Shown here piece after piece: positions 54,223 through 63,435 of a stretch of 64,000 nucleotides of DNA. The position numbers and the translations under genes were made by a program. A model generated the notes under the pieces. The model worked only from the letters and a program-made list of their open reading frames with translations. It had not been told where the DNA came from and searched no databases. Origin of the DNA: a bacterium BMS3Abin11 (GTDB lineage: Bacteria; Pseudomonadota; Gammaproteobacteria; BMS3Bbin11). How positions within the stretch are numbered: position 1 is the first letter of the stretch; each line of letters starts with the position of its first letter. The stretch covers positions 79,875-143,874 of the forward strand of contig BDTD01000004.1 of assembly GCA_002897635.1 (NCBI GenBank), read 5' to 3'.

Positions 54223-56232
54223 TTGAACAAACAGAGCAATAAACAGCGCAGCATTTCTTTTCGCCTGCTGCTGGTGATCGTTGTCCCGCTAATTATTATT
54301 GGCCTCAATTCCACTGGCACACTCGAAAGATTAAGCCTGCTCGGTTATGACTGGCTATTCACACTGAGGGGTAAAACACCGGTCAACAATGCAATATTTC
54401 TCGTTAAACAGGATGAAGCCAGTACCGATTTCTATAATGTCCGCCTGTCCGACTGGCCGCGCAGCTATCATGCGCGTCTGGTAAGAAAACTTTCTGGAGC
54501 AGGGGCAGACCTGATCGTTTTTGACTACGATTTTTCCCGACCCACCACTATAGAAGAAGATACAGCATTTGCCCGTGCCATTGCGGACGCCGGTAATGTA
54601 ATACTTGCAAACCGGCTGCTGCCCAGCGGTGAAATTGCACAGCCAATACCTGCCTTTACTGATGGAAGCCTGGGAGAAGGTTTTTTTGATACCGTGCTGG
54701 ACAAGGATGGCTACTGGCGCCGTATGATCTATATGAATTTAACCAGGGATGGCTATGTCTATTTCTCACTGCCTATGGCTACCGTTGAAATCTATGAAGA
54801 TTTTCCGGAAAACCAACGCACACTTGATGACCCAAATGCACTTGGCTGGGGGCTTCACAAACTTCCATTCCCTGATATGTTGATCAACTATTCAGGGCCT
54901 GATGGCAGCTATCCATCCATAAGCTATTATAAAATTCTTGAAAACGATTTCGACCCGTCACTAATTAAAGGGAAAATAATTCTTGTTGGTAACACACACC
55001 GTCTGGGCAAGGATTTTTTCTCTGTCCCTACCGACAAACGGATGTCCGGACTGGAGGTGCATGCCAATGCAATCGCAAGCATTCTTGATGATCGTTTCAT
55101 TCGAACATTGTCGTTGCGGACACTAAATATACTTATACTCGCCGCAGGTTTAGCTGGTGGTATTATACTCTTTCTACGCAAACCCGAATTGCGAACCAAC
55201 ATTATTCTGATGGCCACCGGTAGCGGTGTAATTATTCTCAGTTCCTGGTATTTTTTTGTATCTCAATTTGTCTGGGTAGACCTGGTACCACTGCTGCTCG
55301 CTTTTCTTCTTAATATAATCATCGCTACCGCCTACCACTGGCAAATAAGCAGGCAGAGAGAAAAGGAAATACGAGGATTATTCGGACATTATGTTTCCAG
55401 AAATGTAGTTGATGCAATTCTGTCAGAAAACATTCAGGTCAAACTGGATGGTCACCGCACTGAAGTCACCATATTGTTCTCAGATATTCGCGGGTTTACG
55501 CCAATTTCCGAGGCTCTTGCACCGGCTGAACTCGGACAGCTACTCAACCTCTACTTTGATGAAATGATCGCCGCCGTTTTCAAATATGACGGTACGCTGG
55601 ATAAATTGATGGGCGATGCTGTGATGGCATTCTTTGGTTCACCACTTGAAGTCACAGACCATCAGCGTCAGGCCTGCAAATGTGCTCAGGATATGATACA
55701 ACGCCTCGAGAAACTGAATTTATCAGGCAAACTACCCCCAGGCGTTACCATTAAGATAGGAATTGGTTTGCACACGGGTGAAGCTATCGTTGGTAACCTT
55801 GGCTCCAGCGAGTTTGCAGACTACACAGTCATTGGCGATACTGTAAATCTGGCATCGCGCATTGAAGGACTCAACAAACGTTATGCGACAACGATAATTA
55901 TCTCGGAAGATACTTATCAGTACGTAAAAGGTGACTATCTGTATCGTGAACTTGATACTGTACGGGTCAAGGGCAAAGAAGAACCAAAACGTATCTATGA
56001 GATGATGCTGGAAAATAGTTCAGTCAACAAACTCCTGGTTGAGCTCTATGAGGAAGCGCTTCAACTCTATCGGGACAAACAATGGGATGAAGCAATTACC
56101 TGCCTGCAACAAATATTGGATGATATTGGCAATGACGGGCCTTCACAGAGGTTAATCAAAGAATGTCAGCGCCTGGTATCACAAGCTGAAGATGAAAACT
56201 GGAGTTCTATTACCACCCTGGATGAAAAATGA
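54223..56232 (+). CDS. CHASE2-domain adenylate cyclase (class III)
   Basis: 669 residues. One N-terminal helix, an extracytoplasmic CHASE2 sensor (about 40-300; LLGYDWLFTLRG, ADLIVFDYDFSRP, GKIILVGNTHRLGKDFFSVP), then three helices (about 300-375). The cytoplasmic cyclase domain runs from about 415: FSDIRGFTP with metal Asp421, LDKLMGDAVMAFFG with base-reading Lys461 and metal Asp465, and YTVIGDTVNLASRIEGLN with the transition-state Asn/Arg. Lys plus Asp in these positions predicts ATP, not GTP. A short TPR-like tail ends the protein. The start is uncertain: the furthest upstream codon is TTG with no evident ribosome site, and a short ORF at 54210 overlaps it out of frame. Confidence 0.88.
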   Translation: MNKQSNKQRSISFRLLLVIVVPLIIIGLNSTGTLERLSLLGYDWLFTLRGKTPVNNAIFLVKQDEASTDFYNVRLSDWPRSYHARLVRKLSGAGADLIVFDYDFSRPTTIEEDTAFARAIADAGNVILANRLLPSGEIAQPIPAFTDGSLGEGFFDTVLDKDGYWRRMIYMNLTRDGYVYFSLPMATVEIYEDFPENQRTLDDPNALGWGLHKLPFPDMLINYSGPDGSYPSISYYKILENDFDPSLIKGKIILVGNTHRLGKDFFSVPTDKRMSGLEVHANAIASILDDRFIRTLSLRTLNILILAAGLAGGIILFLRKPELRTNIILMATGSGVIILSSWYFFVSQFVWVDLVPLLLAFLLNIIIATAYHWQISRQREKEIRGLFGHYVSRNVVDAILSENIQVKLDGHRTEVTILFSDIRGFTPISEALAPAELGQLLNLYFDEMIAAVFKYDGTLDKLMGDAVMAFFGSPLEVTDHQRQACKCAQDMIQRLEKLNLSGKLPPGVTIKIGIGLHTGEAIVGNLGSSEFADYTVIGDTVNLASRIEGLNKRYATTIIISEDTYQYVKGDYLYRELDTVRVKGKEEPKRIYEMMLENSSVNKLLVELYEEALQLYRDKQWDEAITCLQQILDDIGNDGPSQRLIKECQRLVSQAEDENWSSITTLDEK

Positions 56233-56282
56233 CTGAAAAGTTTGAACTCATTTGACTACTATGGGTCTACTCAATAGCATGT

Positions 56283-56455
56283 TGTGGGAGCATCGCTCGG
56301 CGTGATGCTTTGGGACGAAGGACACGGGATTAAAGACTAAGGAAAAAGGCATGAAAACACAGACTTCCGAGATGTTTATCTTTACTCTTTTATCCTTCAT
56401 CTCGAGTCCTTCATCTTTTATCTAAAAAGAATCGCGCCGAGCGACGCTCCTACGA
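56283..56455. repeat. Inverted pair of GGAGCG-CGCTCGGCG REP elements with GACTAAA-type tails
   Basis: GGGAGCATCGCTCGGCGTGA (56286-56305) with tail GGACGAAGG...TTAAAGACTAAGG, and its inverse complement at about 56430-56453 (minus: GTAGGAGCGTCGCTCGGCGC) with tail AAGGACTCGAGATGAAGG. The two families travel together here. It lies in the 262-base gap between the cyclase gene and the acetolactate-synthase-like gene. Confidence 0.75.
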
Positions 56456-56494
56456 AATAATTGAAATGCATAAACAATAAAGAAGGAATCTAAA

Positions 56495-58129
56495 ATGAAT
56501 GGAGCAGAACTTTTCATCCGTTGTCTGGAAAACGAAGATGTTGAATATATCTATGGTATCCCCGGTGAGGAAAATATCGCCGTCATGGATGTGCTGCTGG
56601 ATAGTTCAATCAACTTTATTACAACACGGCATGAACAGGGAGCCGCATTCATGGCGGATGTGCAGGGACGACTGTCTGGCAAGGCCGGGGTATGTCTGGC
56701 AACACTTGGGCCCGGTGCCACAAATTTGATCACTGGTTTTGCTGATGCCAACATGGATCATGCACCCATTGTTGGCATCGCAGGCCAGGGCGCAACCACC
56801 CGCCTGCATAAAGAAAGCCATCAAATACTGGATCTGGTTAACCTGTTTGAACCCATCTCCAAGTACAGCACACAGGCGCGTGAACCCGAGATTATTCCCG
56901 AAATTATACGCAAGGCATTCAAAGTCTCGCAGGCTGAAAAGCCTGGTGGTTGTTTTATTGACCTGCCGGAGAATATTGCAGGAGCAGAAGTAAACGGTAA
57001 AGAACCCCTCAAGGTACAAAGTGCCAAACCACCGACACCGCCTGAATCAAAAATGAAACAGGCTGCAGAACTCATTTCGAATGCCCGATTCCCGCTAATC
57101 ATGGCCGGCAATGGCGTCATCCGCGGTAAGGCATCAGAGGACCTGATTGCATTCGCAGAAAAGCTTAATATTCCGGTCGCAACTACATTCATGGCAAAAG
57201 GTGCCATACCTTTTTCACATGAACTGTCACTCGGTGCTGTCGGCCTGCAGGCCAGCGACTATGTTTCCTGTGGCTTCGACCGGGCCGATGTAGTCATCTG
57301 CATCGGTTATGATATCGTCGAATACCGCCCTGAATTGTGGAATCATGATAAAAAATCCAGATTGATTCACATCGACCCTTCTGCTGCAGAGGTTGATGAA
57401 TACTATATCGTAGAGTGCGGTGTCATCGGCAATATCTCACGTGCACTTAGCGGCATATCAGAACTCGCAACAGCTAAGCAGGAAAACAATGCTCAACATC
57501 TAAGACAAACAATAGTCGATATTATTTCTGCACATGCCGACAGCCAGTCCTTTCCGTTAAAACCACAGAAAATACTCTGGGATATACACCAGTCGCTTAA
57601 TGCTGATGATATCGTTATCTCTGATGTTGGTGCACATAAAATGTGGATAGCGCGCATGTACCAGGCTGAAAAACCTAATACATGCATCATATCCAACGGT
57701 TTTGCCTCGATGGGAATAGCAGTTCCGGGCGCCCTGGCAGCTAAGCTGCTGCACCCGGAAAAAACCATCGTTGCGGTGACCGGTGATGCCGGTTTCATGA
57801 TGAATTCACAGGAGATTGAAACAGCATTACGTATCGGGACTGCAATTGTCATTATCATCTGGACCGATAGCCAGTATGGCCTAATACGCTGGCATCAGAT
57901 GCGAACCTTTGGCCGACCCAGCCATATCGATTTCAATAACCCGGACTTTACCAAATATGCGGAAAGCTTTGGTGCAAAAGGCTATCGCATTGAATCGGCG
58001 AAAGACCTTGTGCCAACAATAAAAAAGGCAATTGTGGATGACACGGTCGTCATCATTGATTGTCCTGTGGATTACTCCGAAAACATGAAGCTGACTGAAC
58101 AACTTGGTGAACTGGTCTGCCCAATATAA
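56495..58129 (+). CDS. Acetolactate-synthase-like thiamine-diphosphate enzyme
   Basis: 544 residues. Catalytic Glu in TTRHEQGAAFMADVQGRLSG, ATLGPGATNLITG, and the cofactor motif VTGDAGFMMNSQEIETALR (GDAG plus Asn) are complete, followed by YGLIRWHQ. Length and sequence suggest a catabolic-type AlsS/ALS large subunit without a regulatory small-subunit gene nearby, distinct from IlvI at the left edge. The neighbouring aldehyde dehydrogenase, 135 bases downstream on the same strand, implies a joint pathway such as decarboxylation of a 2-oxoacid followed by oxidation of the aldehyde (inference). Closely related ThDP decarboxylases cannot be excluded. Confidence 0.8.
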   Translation: MNGAELFIRCLENEDVEYIYGIPGEENIAVMDVLLDSSINFITTRHEQGAAFMADVQGRLSGKAGVCLATLGPGATNLITGFADANMDHAPIVGIAGQGATTRLHKESHQILDLVNLFEPISKYSTQAREPEIIPEIIRKAFKVSQAEKPGGCFIDLPENIAGAEVNGKEPLKVQSAKPPTPPESKMKQAAELISNARFPLIMAGNGVIRGKASEDLIAFAEKLNIPVATTFMAKGAIPFSHELSLGAVGLQASDYVSCGFDRADVVICIGYDIVEYRPELWNHDKKSRLIHIDPSAAEVDEYYIVECGVIGNISRALSGISELATAKQENNAQHLRQTIVDIISAHADSQSFPLKPQKILWDIHQSLNADDIVISDVGAHKMWIARMYQAEKPNTCIISNGFASMGIAVPGALAAKLLHPEKTIVAVTGDAGFMMNSQEIETALRIGTAIVIIIWTDSQYGLIRWHQMRTFGRPSHIDFNNPDFTKYAESFGAKGYRIESAKDLVPTIKKAIVDDTVVIIDCPVDYSENMKLTEQLGELVCPI

Positions 58130-58197
58130 TGTTCCAATACCAGAAAAATACAGACCATTATTTATGCCCAATAAAAATCATAATCAAGTGCACTTTT

Positions 58198-58250
58198 TGT
58201 AGGTCCGAATTCATTCGGACTCAGTCTGTGCGAATGAATTCGCACCTACA
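58198..58250. repeat. REP-like pair, family A
   Basis: TGTAGGTCCGAATTCATTCG... and GTGCGAATGAATTCGCACCT, nearly identical to the 25112-25210 pair but with only an eight-base spacer. It lies between the ThDP enzyme and the aldehyde dehydrogenase genes, 14 bases before the latter's ATG. Confidence 0.85.
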
Positions 58251-58264
58251 TACTGGAGAAGACA

Positions 58265-59701
58265 ATGTCAGAAAATTATCCTGTAATGATTGCCGGTGCT
58301 AGCAGTAGCGGCACACTAGTAGTCACATCACCCTATGACGGCAATATCATTGGATCAGTCGAAATAGCCAATGCGGATGCCATAGAGATGGCACTGCAAA
58401 CAGCCGACAGGCTCTATCGTGACAGGAATGGCTGGCTGAGCGGTGAGCAGCGTATAGCCGTACTTGAAAAAACTGCTGTCATTATGCAGGAACGCTTTGA
58501 ATACCTGGCAGTCGAAGCCGCACGGGAAGGTGGAAAACCGTTAATTGACTCTCGCGTGGAAGTCACCCGTGCGATTGACGGTGTCCGAAATTGTGCGGAT
58601 CTGTTACGCAATGAAACCGGGCGGGAGATTGCCATGGGTGTGAATCCCGCCTCTAGTGGACGGCTTGCCTTCACCCACCATGAAGCGATTGGTGTCGTCG
58701 TAGCCATCAGTGCCTTTAATCATCCACTAAACCTGATCGTCCACCAGGTCGGCCCGGCCGTAGCTTCCGGCTGTCCGGTAATAATCAAACCCGCCGGTGA
58801 CACACCCTTATCGTGCATGCGCTTTATCTCCATACTACGGGAAGCAGGGTTACCGGAAGAATGGGCACAGGCCTGTGTGGTTGATGACAACACGACCGCA
58901 GAGAAACTTGCCAGTGATTCCCGCGTGGCTTTCTTCAGCTTCATCGGCAGCGCCAGAGTCGGCTGGATGTTACGTTCAAAACTGGCACCCGGTGCGAGAT
59001 GTGCGCTGGAACACGGAGGCGTGGCACCCGTCATTATAGCCGAAGATGCAGATCTTGATGATGCCCTGCCGCTTATTGTCAAAGCCGGCTTCTACCATGC
59101 AGGGCAGGTCTGTGTATCTGTACAACGTGTTTATGCACTGGCTGACAACGCTGAACAGATTGCCTGCCGTATTGCCGATTTGGGTAATGCTATGACAGTG
59201 GGTGACCCTACATCAGAGACTGCTGAAATTGGCCCATTAATTCGCCCGGCTGAAGTTCAAAGGATTGATCAGTGGGTCAAAGAAGCCGTCTCAGATGGTG
59301 CCCGGCTACTAAGCGGCGGCAGTCCAATATCTGAAACATGTTACCCGGCAACAGTGCTACTCGATCCGCCTGATAAATCAACGATAAGCCAGAATGAAGT
59401 ATTCGGCCCGGTCATCTGTGTCTATTCCTGTGATGACATGGATCAGGCTATGGAGCGCGCAAATGCACTCCCTTATTCTTTTCAGGCGGCAGTTTTCACA
59501 AAAAACCTTGATACCGCAATGTGGGCCTACAAAAGACTCGATGCGGCTGCAGTCATGGTTAACGATCACACCGCCTTTAGAGTTGACTGGATGCCTTTTG
59601 CCGGCAGGCGGGTTTCAGGTTACGGCACCGGCGGTATACCCTACACATACCGGGATATGACAGTGGAGAAATTGCTGGTTATACGTTCGGGTGAAATCTG
59701 A
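58265..59701 (+). CDS. NAD(P)-dependent aldehyde dehydrogenase
   Basis: 478 residues of the ALDH superfamily. The general-base Glu249 is in ALEHGGVAPVIIAEDADLDDA, the nucleophile Cys283 in YHAGQVCVSVQRVY, the cofactor segment in FFSFIGSARVGWML, and IISAFNHPLNLIVHQVGPAVASG-like signature earlier. ALEHGG departs from the common LELGG, and the late motif VNDHTAFRVDWMPFAGRRVSGYGTGG resembles lactaldehyde/semialdehyde-type enzymes. The substrate cannot be read from the sequence. It is paired with the ThDP enzyme gene upstream, with a REP pair in between. Confidence 0.85.
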   Translation: MSENYPVMIAGASSSGTLVVTSPYDGNIIGSVEIANADAIEMALQTADRLYRDRNGWLSGEQRIAVLEKTAVIMQERFEYLAVEAAREGGKPLIDSRVEVTRAIDGVRNCADLLRNETGREIAMGVNPASSGRLAFTHHEAIGVVVAISAFNHPLNLIVHQVGPAVASGCPVIIKPAGDTPLSCMRFISILREAGLPEEWAQACVVDDNTTAEKLASDSRVAFFSFIGSARVGWMLRSKLAPGARCALEHGGVAPVIIAEDADLDDALPLIVKAGFYHAGQVCVSVQRVYALADNAEQIACRIADLGNAMTVGDPTSETAEIGPLIRPAEVQRIDQWVKEAVSDGARLLSGGSPISETCYPATVLLDPPDKSTISQNEVFGPVICVYSCDDMDQAMERANALPYSFQAAVFTKNLDTAMWAYKRLDAAAVMVNDHTAFRVDWMPFAGRRVSGYGTGGIPYTYRDMTVEKLLVIRSGEI

Positions 59702-59736
59702 AAAAAAGCTTTTAACCGCAAGGAAGCTTAAATCAT

Positions 59737-59763
59737 TTTGTAGGAGCGATGCTTCTACAAAAC
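59737..59763. terminator. Hairpin between convergent ALDH and GGDEF-EAL genes
   Basis: TTTTGTAGGAGC-GAT-GCTTCTACAAAA is a 12-bp stem with one mismatch, followed by CTTT on the plus strand and ATTT on the minus. It also looks like a GGAGCG REP core. It may end transcription from both sides. Confidence 0.5.
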
Positions 59764-59775
59764 TTTCAACTTATT

Positions 59776-62343
59776 TTAAACAATAATATCAAGCGGCAAC
59801 GGTTGCTCCTCCATATGACGTGCCACCATTTCAAGCACCTCAGTATCAGGAACCGCCTTGCTGATTAAATATCCCTGCAGCAAATCGCAACCATGAGCCT
59901 GTAAAAAATCCAGCTGATCGACTGTTTCTACACCTTCGGCAACAACTTCCATGCCAAATGAATGCCCCATCTGGATTATTGCCTTGACCAGACTGGCATC
60001 GCTTTTATCCTCTATAACATCCTGCACATAACTTTTATCAATTTTTAGTTGATCAAACTGAAAGGACCGGAGGTGGTCAAGCGATGACTGACCTGTACCA
60101 AAATCATCAATTGCCACCTTCACGCCAAGAGTTCTCAAGGCCTGCAGGGTCTCATTTGCATCATAGAAATATTCTGCCAATGCGTCTTCGGTCATTTCGA
60201 TCACAAGCTTTTTCGGATCTGGTTTTTTATCCATCAAACGTTTGAGTAGTTTGCTGGAAAATCCATCGTCCTGAAGCATCCTGGCAGTCAGGTTTATAGA
60301 AAGCTTCAATTCAAAACAACCTGAACTTGCGAATTTCTCATTCATGTCAGTCGCCTGCTGCAGCAGCCACAAAGTCACTTTCTTAATTAACCCGGTCTCA
60401 TCGAGCATGTCGATAAAATAAGCAGGTGGCAGAACACCGCGTTCGGGATGGTTCCAGCGCAGCAAACATTCAAAGCCAACCAGTTGTTGCTCGTTCATAG
60501 TGACTACAGGCTGGTAATAGACCTCAAACTGCTTCTCAAGGACTGCCTGATAGAGCTCGTTTTCCAGTGCAAGCTTTTCTTTTACCATCCGAGACATATT
60601 TTCAGTAAAGAACCAATACCGGTTTCTACCCTGGCCCTTGGCTACATACATTGCCGTATCTGCAGCTTTTAATAGATCGCTCACTGAATCTGAATCTATC
60701 GGATACATCGCTATGCCAATCGATGTTGACACCCTTAGCATATTTGTTTTTATTTTGAAGGGCGAATGAAATATCTGCAGGATTTTTTCACCAAGGAATA
60801 CAATATGGCTTTTATCATTGATTCCTTCTGCAATAATGGCGAACTCATCACCGCCGAAGCGTGCCAGCTTACATTCTGGCAATGTACTTTCCAGTCGATT
60901 CGCAACCTTGCGCAGCAATTCATCACCCACACCATGCCCTAGAGTATCATTTATCTTCTTAAACCGATCCAGATCAAGAAAAAACAGGGCTACCAACTGT
61001 TCATTTTCTTTGCCTACTTTTATCGCTTTTTCGAGATACTGGTAAAAAAGCGCGCGATTTGGCAAACCGGTTAACTCATCATGATGGGCCATGTAATCCA
61101 GTCTTTGCTGGCGTTCCTGTACCTGTGAACGCATGGTATGGAAAGCATCAGCAAGCTCACGCGTTTCGCGTAATGCTTTTACCTTTTTTAAACTTACAAA
61201 TTTTCCTGATGCCTGCTGCCGCAATGCATAAGTAGTCTCTTTAATGGGCCTGAGAACGAGTCGGTTGAATGTGAAAAAACCAAGCCACAAAAGTGAAATA
61301 ACCGCCATGGTGATTGCCACTATAGTCAGTGTAAGAATGCGTGCAGTTTTTGCCAGATCAGTAATATCGGTGGCAGACTGTTTGTCCAGCTCAGCCTGCA
61401 GGGAGGTAATGCGCTGCTGAAACCTCTCCAGCACAGGATAAATACTATATTTTAGAAAGGTTAAATCCTTACGCCAGCCTTCTTCTTTTAACTTAGTGTT
61501 TAATGATTCAAACGCAATCATCCAGTTATCGTAATATTTTTTCAGTTCAATGATGGCTTCTTTGCCATATATACCAAGACGACCCTGTTCAGCAAATGCC
61601 TCCAGTGCATTAAGGTTTGATTTCAGGCTTATTGAGTATTGCATCAGGTTCTCATGTCGGCTCTCCATTCCTTTTTTAGTGTCTATTGAGAATACGCCAA
61701 AGCGATTGGCAACCATTAACCTCAGTTCTGCTGTCATCCTCACCCATTCATAGCGAGTTTCCTGAACTTTATTATAGACTTCGATTTCATCATGATCCTT
61801 GCTATCTTCAAAAGTGAGGGCGATATCCTGTAGTAAGGTTATGGAATTAAGAAATCGAGGAAGTAATTTATTCTGTAACTCATCTGTAGCAGGAAACCAC
61901 AGCATCTCATCTAATCGGATTTCTACCAGCCGGGCAGAGCGTGTATTTAACTCGTCAAGATCTCTCTTAAGCTCATTTACAATCAGGTGTTTCTGAGATG
62001 TATTGATACTTGCTTCATTTTGTAAATGCTCAATATCTAAATAGAGCTTTTGGAATACCCCAGGGATTTTATCCAGAGTTTTTTTATTCGGTTCAATAAC
62101 GACATTTTGCAGCAATCCGAGAATCCTGTTCTCTCCTTCGCCCAGGTTCGCCAATATTGTTGATACACGATTTCGATGCGTGATGCGTTGAAAATGTAGG
62201 TCACTAGCCTCTTCTACCTGTACATAACCTATCCAGGCAACCATGCCAAGCGCCAGGGTGAGTATTGCGCCCAGCAATAAATACCTGTTCCGGTAAGAAT
62301 CAAAAATTGAACTGCTTTGTATATCCTTACTACTCATTTCCAA
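59776..62343 (-). CDS. Membrane GGDEF-EAL cyclic-di-GMP protein
   Basis: 855 residues. Two helices (about 17-37 and 345-370) enclose a large helical periplasmic sensor, then a short HAMP-like linker. The GGDEF domain has LARFGGDEFAIIAEG near residue 495, so the active site is complete. The EAL domain begins VYYQPVVTMNEQQLVGFECLLRWNHPE near residue 610 and retains NLTARMLQD, DDFGTGQSSLDHL, DKSYVQDV and VVAEGVET. EAL reads ECL, a common variation that keeps the metal-binding Glu. It could both make and degrade c-di-GMP. The gene is alone on the minus strand. Confidence 0.95.
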   Translation of the reverse strand: MEMSSKDIQSSSIFDSYRNRYLLLGAILTLALGMVAWIGYVQVEEASDLHFQRITHRNRVSTILANLGEGENRILGLLQNVVIEPNKKTLDKIPGVFQKLYLDIEHLQNEASINTSQKHLIVNELKRDLDELNTRSARLVEIRLDEMLWFPATDELQNKLLPRFLNSITLLQDIALTFEDSKDHDEIEVYNKVQETRYEWVRMTAELRLMVANRFGVFSIDTKKGMESRHENLMQYSISLKSNLNALEAFAEQGRLGIYGKEAIIELKKYYDNWMIAFESLNTKLKEEGWRKDLTFLKYSIYPVLERFQQRITSLQAELDKQSATDITDLAKTARILTLTIVAITMAVISLLWLGFFTFNRLVLRPIKETTYALRQQASGKFVSLKKVKALRETRELADAFHTMRSQVQERQQRLDYMAHHDELTGLPNRALFYQYLEKAIKVGKENEQLVALFFLDLDRFKKINDTLGHGVGDELLRKVANRLESTLPECKLARFGGDEFAIIAEGINDKSHIVFLGEKILQIFHSPFKIKTNMLRVSTSIGIAMYPIDSDSVSDLLKAADTAMYVAKGQGRNRYWFFTENMSRMVKEKLALENELYQAVLEKQFEVYYQPVVTMNEQQLVGFECLLRWNHPERGVLPPAYFIDMLDETGLIKKVTLWLLQQATDMNEKFASSGCFELKLSINLTARMLQDDGFSSKLLKRLMDKKPDPKKLVIEMTEDALAEYFYDANETLQALRTLGVKVAIDDFGTGQSSLDHLRSFQFDQLKIDKSYVQDVIEDKSDASLVKAIIQMGHSFGMEVVAEGVETVDQLDFLQAHGCDLLQGYLISKAVPDTEVLEMVARHMEEQPLPLDIIV

Positions 62344-62988
62344 TAACTGTTCTTCTGTATATGTTAAGGGTAGCTCTAATTATCCTGGATATGTCAGGTT
62401 TTGATTCAATATGATAATTCATGAAATAACAGGGATATTTCCAAAAATTATTCTTTTTTCCGGAACAACAATTCAGTTATCTTCCAAATCTGCAGCCCTA
62501 TTTCTTTTTTCAATTCCTTACAGTGTATAAATAAATATTAACCGGTATCTAGCAAATAGCTAGTTGATTGTGAATAAAAGTAGGATTAGCATCATCCTGA
62601 CAGGGATTTCCAGCTCGATAGATTCCCGTTTTATTCAGAACAATCAGGGTTTTATTTTTTTCCACAGAATCTGTGGATAAGTCTGTGCAACAATCCAAAT
62701 AGCTGCCGTCAACGCCCTCGCCCGTGGATGATGCTGCGATTCTGCCTAATTTTTAAGCAGATTTTATTTTTATATTAATATCAATGAGTTATATTTTATA
62801 TATGTTGAGTCTTTGCAAGCATACTGCTATTCCAATAACATCCACATGGTTTTTTTTGATGATTGTGAACAAGTTAATCTAAGTGATTGTTTTTTTAAGG
62901 ATGCCTCTATTGATTCTGATTATTCATGTTTTAATAGATGTCTTGAATTCAGGTGTGCCCTTAAGTTGTATAAAAACCAGGTCTAAAT
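62344..62988. other. Gene-free region with paired DnaA-box-like sites and an A+T-rich block
   Basis: 645 bases without a supported gene. TTTTCCACA (62658-62666) and the inverse box TGTGGATAA (62672-62680) face each other across CCACAGA-A-TCTGTGG, a perfect short palindrome. An A+T block runs from about 62757 to 62815. dnaA, gidA and rpmH are not nearby, so an origin is unsupported. The boxes could be a regulatory DnaA-binding site. Confidence 0.35.
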
Positions 62989-63423
62989 ATGAATAATGTA
63001 GATAACCAGCAAACTGTAGGGTTTTTCCGGCTTACTGCATCCATCTTTTATGATGCTCTTTTACTGACTGCAGTCCTGTTTTTTGCAACTATACCTCTTA
63101 TTTTTATCCCTGAGGATATGCAATCTATCCAGCTAGTGGAGGGAATGAAAATTTTTTGGTACCTGTTGGTGAGTTATATCTATTTCGCAGGATTCTGGCT
63201 AAAAGGCGGACAAACACCAGGAATGAGGCCCTGGAAAATTACCCTGGTAGACGTGCAGGGCGGGAAACCGAACAAAAAACAGGTAACGGTGAGATTTTTT
63301 TCTGCCATGTTATCATGGGCACTGGCAGGCCTTGGCTTTCTCTGGATGATTGTTGATCGCGATCATTTCAGTCTGCATGATCATCTTTCGAGTAGCAAAC
63401 TTGTGTTGGTGAAGAAACCATAG
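62989..63423 (+). CDS. RDD-family membrane protein
   Basis: 144 residues with three membrane helices (about 12-40, 52-72, 105-125). The RDD signature is degenerate at the first helix (ASIFYDALLLTAVLF), but the family's GGQTPGMRPWKITLVD motif and the late DRDHFSLHDHLSSS match PF06271. The family includes small ion or antiporter-like proteins of mostly unknown role. A repeat of the TTTTGTNYTGGYGCAC type starts about a dozen bases after its stop. Confidence 0.85.
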   Translation: MNNVDNQQTVGFFRLTASIFYDALLLTAVLFFATIPLIFIPEDMQSIQLVEGMKIFWYLLVSYIYFAGFWLKGGQTPGMRPWKITLVDVQGGKPNKKQVTVRFFSAMLSWALAGLGFLWMIVDRDHFSLHDHLSSSKLVLVKKP

Positions 63424-63435
63424 GGTTCTTTTTTG

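Noticed and set aside
62641..62820. Chromosomal replication origin
   Set aside because: Only one consensus and one near-consensus DnaA box, and no dnaA, gidA or rpmH nearby. Kept as a low-confidence finding only.
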